Shown here: in pieces, positions 46,196 to 64,000 of the stretch
Position numbering within the stretch: the first letter of the stretch is position 1
Layout: each line of letters starts with the position of its first letter
Source: Undaria pinnatifida
Taxonomy: Eukaryota; Sar; Phaeophyceae; Laminariales; Alariaceae
NCBI GenBank assembly: GCA_012845835.1
Contig: JABAKD010000026.1
Coordinates: forward strand, 8,440,058 to 8,504,057
Direction: 5' to 3'
Length of the DNA stretch: 64,000 bases
The notes under the pieces: generated by a model
The model's database searches: none
What the model was told of the DNA's origin: nothing
The model's input: the letters and a program-made list of their open reading frames with translations, nothing else
Translations under genes and position numbers: made by a program

Positions 46196-46867
46196 AATTT
46201 GTTGTTGTCGTACGTGGATCGCCAGACAAAATATTTCAATCGATAGGTACAACCATAGTTACCATTATTTTCTGACATCGCTGCAACAATAAAAGAGATA
46301 CGACATACTGCAAAATACAACAGGCGAGGTGATGTGGTCATCATGCAATGTCACCACCATTGAGCACGAGAGGGAGAAGTGCGAATCGTCAGTGTTTTAG
46401 AAAGGAACGCTTGATGTGCCCGCGCTCAATTACGCGCTCAATTACGTTACTTCGTTGGTCATACTTCGTTTGGCTTAGGTTGGGAGGCGATCATGCAGAC
46501 GGTATGTACGAAATACCCTGTAGACGTATTAGGTTGGTAGTGTGGTCTACCGCAATTTTAACATATCTGCCTGTACTCCCTTTTCAATCATTATTGGCTC
46601 AAATGTACCATTTTACGCTCACGATTTTCACCGTGCCGATGCGGGACACTGAGGTCGCCAATTCTAAGACAGATACATCTTACAACAAGCGAAGTGATGT
46701 GGGCGTGCAATGTCACTACTATAGAACACGAGGGGGACTATACTTCGTTAGGCATATGTGCTACTGCGTTTGGTGGAGGTTGTCAGGCGATCATGCAGAC
46801 GGCAGGTAGGCACTATTGAACACGACTAGGGTGACTTTACTTCGTTAGGCATATGCGTTTGGTGGAG

Positions 46868-46903
46868 TGTTATAAGGCTTAGTTTGGGTAAGCTAAAGGT
46901 TAA
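46868..46903 (+). mobile_element. TRIM-like terminal repeat fragment
   Basis: The first 36 bp of the TRIM terminal repeat (TGTTATAAGGCTTAGTTTGG and on) joins directly to MSFDEIF copy 7. It marks a junction between two repeat families. Confidence 0.75.
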
Positions 46904-47085
46904 TAAAAATACTCTCCAGCTGTGAGATCGAACATTTTGTCGAAACTCATCTTTGCAAGCTGTGTGTGATACTCCGATCGCGCGTATTACGGGTTGTGTG
47001 TCCTCATTAAGGATATAGGTCGGCGACTCCCCTTGCAACTACATTGTAGCTATCAGGGTCAACAGGGTGATGTTAGTCACGCCAT
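46902..47085 (-). repeat. MSFDEIF repeat family, copy 7
   Basis: The minus strand gives MSFDKMFDLTAGEYFY after the CTTGCAAAG context. The copy is cut off at both ends, at its coding end by the TRIM-like fragment and at its 5' end near GATGTTAGTCA. Confidence 0.8.
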
Positions 47086-47199
47086 ATCCCGCCATATAGA
47101 CTACCAGGTACACGATATCGTGCATGTTTTGCGTTTGGTGAATTATTCGTAGCTCGTCTTTTATAAGAACAATCATTGCAGTAGCATCATGAACATGTA

Positions 47200-48720
47200 T
47201 CGTCTCACTTTCGGATCATCGCAGGTACCCCTAAAACAACGGGCAACCGATGGCTGGGCGATCTTGTGTCAGACGAAAAGCTAGTGTACCGCTCGCCCTT
47301 CATCCTAGCCCTGGTCGACGATGTACGCGGCAGGTGCGTCAGGTATGTTTGCGTGCCGATGATGGTCGGGCTCTCTCACGATTTTCTTCCAGGGGGTTTC
47401 AGAAGAAGTCGAAGGCATTGTCTATCTCAAAGAACTAGCAAAGAACGTTTTTTTTTTCATGTTTCTGCTCGTACGCGTCTGTGCGAGTGAGCGTGTTGGC
47501 TGCCTGCCCGTGTGTGTTATATAGCGATGCAACAACTACTACAGCAGCAATGTTAGTAGTACGAGCAATAACGGTAGTTACCATCGATCTTTCTTGCTAA
47601 CTTCCAGCTTGCTTGCGTTGTCCCTTTTCCCACGAGCAGAGCCCAGAGTAGTGCGGTGAAAATCGCTTGTCACGGCCTCGTATGGTGCTAATAAAATTAT
47701 TCCTTGGTATAGTCTAGTCTACAGACTAGGTATATATAGTAGTTTGCCAGGTGTTTCATAGTGCCGGTCGCCCCGGTGGCGTATCAGGTTATAATGTAAT
47801 ATTATCCTCGAGCCTGGTATATTAGGAGGTCGTAGGAGGTCAGTTTCGTGAGTTCGGGTCCCCCCGAGCGCATACATACCCCCGTATAAATTCGTCAGGC
47901 CTTTTTTTCGTGCACAAAGTGACTTGCGGAAAGCGCGAGAGCGTGAGTTAAGCTTGAGCTTTATTTTTCCCCATCCGCCAGAGGATCAAAAGAAAGAGAA
48001 GGAAAAAGAAAGGGACGCTTTCACGTGGAAGCTTTCCATCTTTATTATTAGGAGAAATAAATGTAATCTGGGCCCTTCCAGACCAAGTTACGCACTAAAG
48101 AATATTGATCCAGGGCCCACTAGTCTAGTCTACCAGGTAGGTATAGATCCAGGGCCCACTACTACTTATATCATGCTACAACGGCCCCGCTCGGCGGGCG
48201 GCTGACGCTGCTCGCTAAGCACGCAGAAGGGCGAATACGCAGCAAAATGTGAAGGGAACAGAAAGAAGAGAGCCCCATGATTTTTGGGTGCAACTAGCGA
48301 ATTGATAATGCCAGCCGGATGATGCCAAGAAGAGCTATATACTTGTGCGAGCTGATTATTTCCCGATCGGTGGTGCTGTGTGCGTGCTGGCTAAGCTACG
48401 CTCTCATCAGCAGCATGGAATGCCGTGCCAAAGGTGTGTCCTCTTCCACTTGCACTAAAAAGAATTGACATCTAAAAAAACCAATGTTCAACAACTTACC
48501 CAATACTACTCTGCTACACTTGAGGAGCAGCATCTAAAGAACACATTTGACGGGTGGATCTCTCGAGGATCCTACCATTAGTACTCTTTAGTGAACACCT
48601 TTTTGTCCTTCGCCCTCCTCAGCTTTTCAGTGTTTTTCAATCAGATGTTTGGTGTGTGGAGGGGAGAGAGGGTTCACGTTGCAAGGGACACTACATACTG
48701 CAGCAGAACTGATCATCACA
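47200..48720. repeat. Right arm of segmental duplication (pair of 3.15-4.1 kb)
   Basis: Blocks are collinear with 3150-4090 (see there). The frame reading GNRWLGDLVSDEKLVYRSPF at about 47240 is better preserved than in the other arm. This arm is longer because of a SINE insertion at 47766-48005. Confidence 0.55.
47766..48005 (+). mobile_element. tRNA-headed SINE, copy 1
   Basis: The head GGTCGCCCCGGTGGCGTATC with A-box TGGCGTATCAGG and a B-box-like GAGTTCGGGTCCC is shared with copies at 53014 and 58636, as are CGTATAAATTCGT and TTGCGGAAAGCGCGAGAGCG. The 3' part then differs: this copy ends in TTTTTCCCCATCCGCCAGAG and an A/G-rich tail. A 13-bp TA-flanked insertion after GTATCAGGTTA is unique to this copy. 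Confidence 0.7.
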
Positions 48721-48729
48721 GTACTGCTG

Positions 48730-48784
<55 letters not shown>

Positions 48785-48830
48785 GCTACTTCTACACTAC
48801 TACTACTAATCCTACTACTACACTTACTAC
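48730..48830. repeat. (CTA)n microsatellite
   Basis: About 20 ACT/CTA units with a degenerate continuation. Confidence 0.95.
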
Positions 48831-49277
48831 TGCCTACAATGTAAACGTGGGCGTGTAGCTGTATGCGGGATGCCGTGGAAAGTCGCTGCATCTCGTGGTA
48901 CATCGCGAGGCCCCGTTCGGAGTCCCGCGGGAGCTGTGGGATACCGCGGAATACCGTGGGAAGTCGCGGTATCCCAGGGTACGTTCCGTTCCACGATTTG
49001 ACCTGCTTTTTATATTACAGTAGTATCCGGTTTCCACTCCTCTCCCCATGATTCGTACTCTACGAGGTGTCCACCATTCATCCTCAAATAAATAATTAGT
49101 CTAGACTAGACTAGACTAGCCTAGACTATATTGTAAGGAAAAATGAAACGGACGTACAATACAGAGTAGTACCTGTAATGGGACTACTAGTCGGGACTGA
49201 GACCAATCATGGCTGGAAGTAGTACTGTACAGAGAAAAAACATCTACTGTAAAGTAGTAAAATACATGAGTCAACAG

Positions 49278-50126
49278 TGTTAAGTTATTAGTGGGGTATT
49301 AGTCCGTTTGACCACTAGCAAAAGGTTAACCGGTAGCTTACCCTCACTAAGCCTTACAACACTCTTCCCCCCTGAAACTGCGGGATAGCAGGTCGGCCGG
49401 ATATACGGGCGGACCTGTCATTTATCCAAGCCGTTTCATTCCCTGGGGTACCAGGGAGAATATTTTTCAAGTTCGGCATGAGGAAAATCTGAATTTTAAG
49501 TTTATTATTGTGGATGGTGGGGATCGAACCCACCATGTGTCAAAGGCATGTTTTGTCTGTCTTTTAGAGTTAAATGTAGAGGAAATAATGTATAAGCTTT
49601 TGAGTCTATCCAGCGAGCCATGAGGAGAGACCAAACAAGGGCACCGGAACCCATGAGGAGCACGCTTCTCAACACCGACCAACCACGCATCCCCCACTCG
49701 GAGTACCACTACACGACCCAAAGAACCCATGGTCTGTCGACGACGCCATTTGTTAAGGAATTAGTGGGGTATTAGTCCGTTTGACCACTTACTTGCAAAA
49801 GGTTAACCAATAGCCTACCCAAACTAAGCCTTTTAACACTCTCCCCCCCTGAAACGGCGAGATAGCAGGTCGGCCGGATACACGGCGGACCTCTGTCAAT
49901 ATCCAAGCCGTTTCATTTCCTGGGGATACCAGGGAGAGTATTTTTCATGTTCGACATGGCGAAAGTCTAAGTTTATTATTGTGGATGGTGGGGATCGAAC
50001 CCACGATAAAGAAAAAACATGGTCTGTCGACGACGCCAATTGTCAAGGAATTAGTGGGGTATTAATCCGTTTGACCACTTGCAAAAGGTTAACCTCAATA
50101 GCTTACCCAAACTAAGCCTTATGACA
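49278..50126 (-). mobile_element. TRIM-like elements in tandem, copy 3
   Basis: Three terminal-repeat units (49278-49361, 49752-49838, 50041-50126) alternate with two interiors, so two elements share a middle repeat. This is the arrangement expected from recombination between terminal repeats. The first interior carries an unrelated insertion of about 185 bp near 49534-49717, inside the tRNA-like segment. The terminal repeats have diverged. Non-coding. Confidence 0.8.
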
Positions 50127-51109
50127 CTTATCAGGGCAAGCACAGCAGTATACAAGTAGTAGTAAGTAGTAGTAGTAGCTTCTGTTATACGAGCACTATA
50201 CTACTGCGAATCCTTCGCTCGATTTCCGACAAAAAAATAAGGTTTTCAATCACCCCCAAGCGTTTGCGCGACGGTTCTTCGCCGCTACCATGGCACATAC
50301 CTACGAAGTATATATTATACTGGCCGTATTTTTCTTGTTATTATCACAAAAACCACCATTACCATGGCCGCAAGACAGCACGGCTTGAGAATTATCGAGA
50401 AGGACTCGAAAATGCAGCGCCTTTTTGCCGTCCAATACTCGAGAGAGACGGATTGGTGTATCATACACATTTAATTTGATCGCACATCGTGAACGCGTTT
50501 TTTACACGAACTGTCAGGCTGCTGCGCCTTTCAATAATCACGACAGAATACACGCAAAGGCTTCGAACAGACTCGAGAGCGAACACAGACTTGAAGGTCA
50601 ACGTGATGTATGCGCGCCCAGCCCAACGCTCTTTTAATACTTCATACTTCCTATCGTACGGCTTATTTTTAGCTCGCGACGCTCTTGCTGTAGTGGAGTT
50701 GTGTGCACTTTTTTTGCTGAGGCTGCCCACCTTATTTCAACAAGACCTCCAAACTTCTCACCCAAACACGAAAAAGGCCCGAGCAAAAATCACGAAAAGC
50801 CAACCCAGTACAATGATCCTACGGCCTGTTTCAACAGGACCGTGGCTTTGGTGAAGGGTCATTTATGGGGGCCTCTTTTTGTAGTGTTGGCTCTGGGTCA
50901 CTCGCGCGAGTAACCCCCTCATTCCTTCGCGGCCTCAAGCTTCCGTGCTGTATATTATTGCTGGTATATTGCTTGTGACATGAAACCGCCAGGGAATGGT
51001 CAGCAACGCAGCGCCAAACAACCACCCCAAGCAGTTTTTTCATTGGGGTCGTACGGATTACGGAGTCAGTAGGGCGAGTGGCTCAAACTCAGCATTGAAA
51101 AATAGGGTA

Positions 51110-51670
51110 TGATACTGCGAGATATATCCCCCCCAAAAAACCAGCGACCTCCTTTAGAACGAACGTTTCATGACTGCTCGACACGAGGAAGGATGAAATA
51201 AAATAAATATCTTCCCAATTTTTTCTCGTTGTGCAAAGGGCTATCGAACCGCAACGTCGGGGTCGCAAGAGGCATGCGCAGTATTTCAGCAGAAGATACG
51301 GCCGGGAGCTGGTTTCGAAACCGGCGATTTCGTTGAAGAAAAGTTCCGTGGGCTATTGTTATAAGGCTTAGTTTGGGTAAGCTATTGGTTAACCTTTTGC
51401 AAGTGGTCAAACGGACTAATACCCCACAAAGTCCTTAACAAATGGCGTCGTCGGCAGGACCATGGGTTTTTGGGACAGAGGTCCGCCGTATATCCGGCCG
51501 ACCTGCTATCCCGCCGTTTCAGGGGGGGAGAGTGTTATAAGGCTTAGTTTGGGTAAGCTATTGGTTAACCTTTTGCAAGTGGTCAAACGGACTAATACCC
51601 CACAAAGTCCTTAACACTATACCGTAAAACGAGTCAAAAGAGGGTACCTCCCCCTACCGTGCAGCCGTGG
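51110..51670. repeat. Dispersed repeat with GGTTTCGAAACC core, copy 2 (interrupted)
   Basis: It matches 26369-26760 but is split by the TRIM-like element at 51357-51616. The core AGCTGGTTTCGAAACCGGC is a near-perfect palindrome. Confidence 0.75.
51357..51616 (+). mobile_element. TRIM-like element, copy 4, with CTAT target duplication
   Basis: The two 84-bp terminal repeats (51357-51440 and 51533-51616) are identical as read, and CTAT stands directly before and after the element. This is a short variant with an interior of about 92 bp, against about 204 bp in the others. It retains the polypurine tract. It sits inside the dispersed repeat of which 26369-26760 is an uninterrupted copy. Identical ends make it the youngest of the family here. 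Confidence 0.85.
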
Positions 51671-51689
51671 TCATCGGACTGCTGACACA

Positions 51690-52260
51690 ACAAAAAAAAA
51701 TTGCGAAACAAGAATGACATGGACGTTCCGGCGATATTGGGTTAAGATGCCCCGTCACTCGACAATTCAGAAAATATTACACACAGTAATGTACATGTAT
51801 CCCAATTGTGGTGTGAGTCGTGAGTGATACATACGATGACGGACGCATATGCCACCGTGTAGAGGTGTTGACCATTTTTTTTTTCTGAGGCATCTTCTCA
51901 CTTGACTCGTCGAGCTCTTATCACTAATACTTTCGTTCGTTTAAATTGACCCAAAAAACGATTTGGAGGGAAAAGCATAAAATGCTGCCGCCCGATGGAA
52001 ATCCCATGGCCCAGGTAGAACGACAAGAAAATATCAACGAAGAACAAGAATGAAGTTCCGACGATGTCTGTTTGGGCTTTGTTGAATTATGAATGACAGG
52101 ATCCACACATACCGAAGTAAGGATATCGGGATCCATGTATACGTTCTGATGTGCAGTCACTTCGCACGACAGGTTAAGAAGCCCAGTCATTCAGAAACTA
52201 AAATAGCCAAAAACTTTTGTATACCTTCTCTGTGCATGTAGCATCATAGCACGCGTCCCG
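51690..52260. repeat. Decayed repeat with AAACAAGAATGACAT and CCCGTCA blocks
   Basis: Recurring order: AAACAAGAATG..., a TTCCG-CGAT block, TGGGTTAAGA-GCCCCGTCA, then a GAGTCGTGAGTGATAC / GATGACGGACGCAT block. Related units are at 53190-53400, 53500-53690, 59770-59890 and 60270-60730. No coding content. Confidence 0.6.
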
Positions 52261-52333
52261 TGGTAGAGCCATCCCACGGTACAGCAAATTTCAAGAATTT
52301 TCTGAGATCCTGACATTGGGAGCTCAGTTTATC

Positions 52334-52337
52334 ACAC

Positions 52338-52406
<69 letters not shown>
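52334..52406. repeat. (ATT)n microsatellite
   Basis: About 24 perfect TTA units. Confidence 0.97.
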
Positions 52407-52734
52407 GTTTGCCTTCCGACAACATAGCGTAGATGCCGTTCCGATGAAAATCGAATATCCTTCCATAAAGCAGCAGTAGTACCTAATATGTAAAGTCGAA
52501 TGATCGATCTCACCATTCCCATCACCCGAAAAATTACTTCGAAGGCATTCGTTCGCCCAAAAACCCGACCAAGCTTCTATGCCTCAGTCCTAAAACAAAC
52601 ATACTCGTGAAAGTACTTGACTACCCAGTAGTTCCTCGCCTGTAGAGGAGTTCAATCGAACAGAAACATTAGTTAACCCAAAAAATGCAACACCTACACC
52701 GCACTTTTTTTTTTTTTGCACACTTTTCTACTTT

Positions 52735-53014
52735 CCAGCTTCTGGACAAGCCGTGGTCACAGGTGTCGTTCCTTCTTCCCCCCGGTTCTTGCCTTCAATT
52801 TTTATCGCGCATAGGGTTCAGCAATCCCACTGCTCGTCGATTTTTCATCGAGTGTTGCTAACTCACGCTCTCGCGCTTTCCGCAAGTCAATTTGTGTACA
52901 AGAAAAAATCACCACGAATTTATACGAGCATGCACTCGGGGGGATTCGAACTCGCGAAACTGACCTATAATACCAGGCTCTCGAGGATAACCTGATACGC
53001 CACCGGGGGCGACC
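52735..53014 (-). mobile_element. tRNA-headed SINE, copy 2
   Basis: The minus-strand head GGTCGCCCCCGGTGGCGTAT lies at 53014 and is followed by the B-box-like GAGTTCGAATCCC, CGTATAAATTCGTGG and the body CGAGCAGTGGGATTGCTGAA. The body matches copy 3 (58636) to its end, but copy 1 has a different 3' part. Confidence 0.75.
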
Positions 53015-53519
53015 TGTGTCCAATATAGAGGGACGACTCGGTAACCGTTAGTGAAACGATGGCACTAACTATAGCCACATGCTACTATTAATAACAATAG
53101 CGGGCACAAAGTGCACGCAATGCTTCTGAGTCTCCCCAGCTTTATACATCACCTAGACTAGACAACAGACTCTTGAATCAAAAATGAAAGGTGCAACCCG
53201 ATGAAAAAAACAAAACAAAACAAGGCCTTGCTCGGTACGTAACGAAAAAATATTGATAAGAGAATGTTCAAACATGAATTTCCGACGAGTGTTGGGTGGG
53301 TCAAGGAGCCCCGTCATCCAGACAAACAAAAAGCCAAAAACTTCTACCTCTGTCGTCGTAGCACACGTCGACCACACTGCTAATGAAGACTATAGCTACA
53401 TACTTAGATAGCTTCTAATAGCAAGGTACATGGGGGGTGCACCTAAACCTTCTTTTGACCCTCCCGAGCTTTTTACCTCATCAAAACAACTGAAAAGTTG
53501 AGACCAAAAAGTGAAAGCG

Positions 53520-55173
53520 CACAACCCGACACGAAAAAAAAACCCTCAAGGCTTCGCTCGGTACGAAACAAAAAAATATTGCACGACACCAATGGTACAT
53601 TGGTGTCCCAGCGGTACTGGGCAGTGCATGTTCGTGACTTCAGGAGCCCCGTATGTCAGACACGTCTTGGTCTGAAGGCGCTACCCCTTTCGCATATAGC
53701 ATGGGTCTAAAGCCTATTGTATGCTTGCTAAGTGCCCTAGGGTACGGTATAGATAGTGGCGGGGGGGGGCGGGGTGCGATTGGTCAACGCCATCTACGCC
53801 ATCCGAACCTCTCCCTGTTTTAGTTGCTTCAACCACCCTCTTTTGTACGTACATAAAATATCCCTGTTGCACACGCTTAAGCCATTCTTACTAACAGTAG
53901 CCCCAGGCGGCTGGCCCCACTGTACACGAGTCTTCGGCCCGCTGCGCACAAAATATATTGGTTTCATAGCTGTATGTCTAGAAGTCCCTGGTTGTTAAGA
54001 ACAGCCCCCCCCCCCCCCCCCCCCCGTTTCCCTCCCCTCCTCCGCCGCAAAAGGGCTTTCGTGTATAGCACTGTCTTCTTCCCGGGTAGGCATCACACTC
54101 CGCCGTCATGACCAGCAAACGACGGGCACATACACTCAGAATCTCCGTGCTTCACCTCCCGCTAACGCCCAAAGCAATACCAATAGCCACACTTATCAGC
54201 TTTGCACCCGTGAACACTATTTAGTAGCTTGCCGTCAAGCCCAGGACACGATACGACATGTTTTTGTTTTTTCCTCTCCCGTGTTGTATCATGCCAACGG
54301 TACCGTTCCCTATCGTACCGTGCCGTACAGTACCATACCCGACCGTGTATCGTACCACAGCGTATCGTACCACTGCTTTGGGTGCAAGCACCAGGCAACA
54401 CCGTCTAACGGGGGGCGGGGGGGGAGGGGTGCAAACCTCTACCCCCTCGCCAAATTTTCGAAAAAACGATAATGCTCTGCCGTTGTAACTTGATCCTAGC
54501 TCGTTTCTTCCGAGCCGCGAAGGAGATGCCTTCGTCTATCTACTCGTACCGTAGGTATCATATTCATACCGTCATGTTCGTTCTTCATTGTATCAGACAG
54601 TACACCGATCGCAACGACTGACGTCCCCCCCCCTCTCAGTCCAGTAGCCGCGTGGTGCATCGAGCCTTCGGGAAAGGGGGTTGTGACAGTACTCCGACAC
54701 TCTATTACAGGGTGGGGGGTGGGGGGGCAATACGGGAGTATTTCCCTCCGCGCGCGATACAGATAAGCTGTGCATGCTGTCTCTAACGTCTCCTGCCTTG
54801 CCGCGAAGGAGGTGCCCTCATCATGCTACCATATAATACAGTACTGTGCCTAAACATAATGTACCATGCCGTGCACTTTCTGCACCCCATACCATGCATT
54901 TTATCATACCGCACTTTATTACACCGAACCACGCTATGTACCATATCGTCCAATGCTATACCATACCGTGACCTACTACACTGTCTTTTACCGTACTGTG
55001 CCACACCATACTCTATATAATGCCGCACTGAACCACATCATACCGTACGTTGCCGTCCCGTCCCATCCCATCCCAACCCAGTCAATCCCATCCCGTCCCA
55101 TCCGATCCGATCCCATCCCACCCCCCCCGCCGTGGGCTCACTCCATTTTTATTTCATCCCACCCCGTCCCACC
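53520..55173. repeat. 3' flank of CAT-B, partner of 5.4-5.97 and 18.13-19.97 kb
   Basis: It is collinear with both parts of the CAT-A flank. Across 53825-53865 it runs without interruption, where the A side carries the 12-kb insertion, so this is the uninterrupted arrangement. TACCGTACC-type runs and poly-C tracts are abundant. No gene supported. Confidence 0.65.
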
Positions 55174-63254
<8,081 letters not shown>

Positions 63255-63504
63255 CTAAAAAAAGAAACAAAAAGGGTGGGCGGGGGGGGGGGGGGGGGGT
63301 ACAGAGGAATAAACAACGGGGGGAAAAAAAAGGAGAAAGAAAGGGAGAAAAACACAAATACATGCAGAAAAGTAAGGGGGAAATAGCATGGGAATATCAA
63401 TAAAATAAACCAGGTAACAGTATTCGAAGTATGATATAAGTGTTATATTAAGTGTTATACTTCGTAAAAGTATGATACATCAATATGCTTATGTTGATGG
63501 GGGG

Positions 63505-63567
63505 TAGACCATCAAGGCGGGCACGTCCTGGATCGGGTTGAGTGGCTCTCCTGCCAAGAAGCACACT
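63505..63567 (-). pseudogene. Partial exon-5 duplicate (i)
   Basis: The minus strand reads VCFLAGEPLNPIQDVPALMV, a drifted copy of the first 20 codons of the 63057-63254 exon. The acceptor AG is lost (TCGA before TGTG) and no donor is seen, so it is a decayed duplicate. Confidence 0.75.
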
Positions 63568-63736
63568 CGACGAAAAAACACGAAGAAAAAAGTCGGGGCG
63601 GGGAGGGAGGGTTCGACAAACGAAAAAATGGAGCATGGGAAAATATGGAGGAAATTAAAAAGAGGGGGGGAAAACAAAGCGACAAAACAGCTCGAAAAAA
63701 AGAAGGGAGAAAAAGAGGGGGGGGGACAGATGCTGT

Positions 63737-63827
63737 AGTTACTACGCCGGTGATGATGAGGGTTGTAGGCCACCGACACGTGCACGTCCTTGTGCGGATA
63801 TTTTGCCTCTCCTGCCAACAAGCACAC
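63737..63827 (-). pseudogene. Partial exon-5 duplicate (ii)
   Basis: The minus strand reads VCLLAGEAKYPHKDVHVSVA, with an AG before it (TGAG|GTGTGC). The frame then breaks in the first hydrophobic segment (YNPHHHRRS in place of YTLTITGVS). It is another drifted duplicate upstream of the working exon. Confidence 0.75.
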
Positions 63828-64000
63828 CTCAAAAACGCGCAAAACGATAACAGTTGAAACATCATGGAGGGGAAGCATAGGCAAAGCAAAAAAGAGGATT
63901 AAAAAAAAACAAGCAGGAAACAATATATAAACTCCGAATTACATTGTTTAATGTATTTTCTGCTGGAAGTGGTGTAGCAGTATTGTGATACTTGAACCGA

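Overview
This is eukaryotic nuclear DNA. The window is intron-rich and repeat-rich, with long microsatellites, poly-G/poly-C tracts and no operon structure. The only convincing host genes are two cationic amino-acid transporter (CAT, SLC7-type) genes in many short exons with GT-AG introns. The LINE reverse transcriptase at 6.4 kb resembles one I associate with stramenopile genomes, so a stramenopile alga, most likely a brown alga, is my best guess. That assignment comes from memory of protein families, not from a search.

Layout. CAT-A lies on the minus strand from about 34.03 kb (first recognised exon) to 19.975 kb (stop). I could place ten exons with compatible phases and canonical splice sites. 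CAT-B is a paralogue on the same strand, from the right edge region (63.25 kb) to 55.174 kb. Its last six exons are present and the 5' exons should lie beyond the window. Both belong to an old, collinear tandem duplication: 3.15-4.1 kb matches 47.2-48.7 kb, 5.4-5.97 kb matches 53.5-53.83 kb, and 18.13-34 kb matches 53.85-63.9 kb. The copies differ by insertions. The largest is about 12.2 kb at 5.975-18.135 kb in the 3' flank of CAT-A. It holds a hairpin-rich minisatellite element on both sides, a 5'-truncated LINE, and a 7.97-kb piggyBac-like element bounded by TTAA and 12-bp inverted ends (8888-16860).

The rest is a mosaic of mobile-element families. They are short TRIM-like elements with terminal direct repeats (1.8, 42.1, 49.3, 51.4 kb), tRNA-headed SINEs (47.8, 52.7, 58.6 kb), and a Tc1/mariner-type non-autonomous element with perfect 25-bp inverted ends (57391-58422). 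There are also hAT-like GC-hexamer repeats and an LTR-retrotransposon gag fossil in the last intron of CAT-A. A further family, with at least nine copies, carries a small conserved reading frame starting MSFDEIFDLTAGVYF.

The least explained signals are: (i) palindromic micro-insertions (TA-TTAA-TA and TA-CCWGG-TA), for which empty paralogous sites exist in this same window; (ii) the MSFDEIF repeat family, whose peptide outlasts its flanking DNA; (iii) a roughly 180-bp repeat sitting just upstream of the 3' splice site in four different CAT-A introns; and (iv) the hairpin minisatellite bracketing the 12-kb insertion. All comparisons were made by eye within the window; no database search or alignment program was run.
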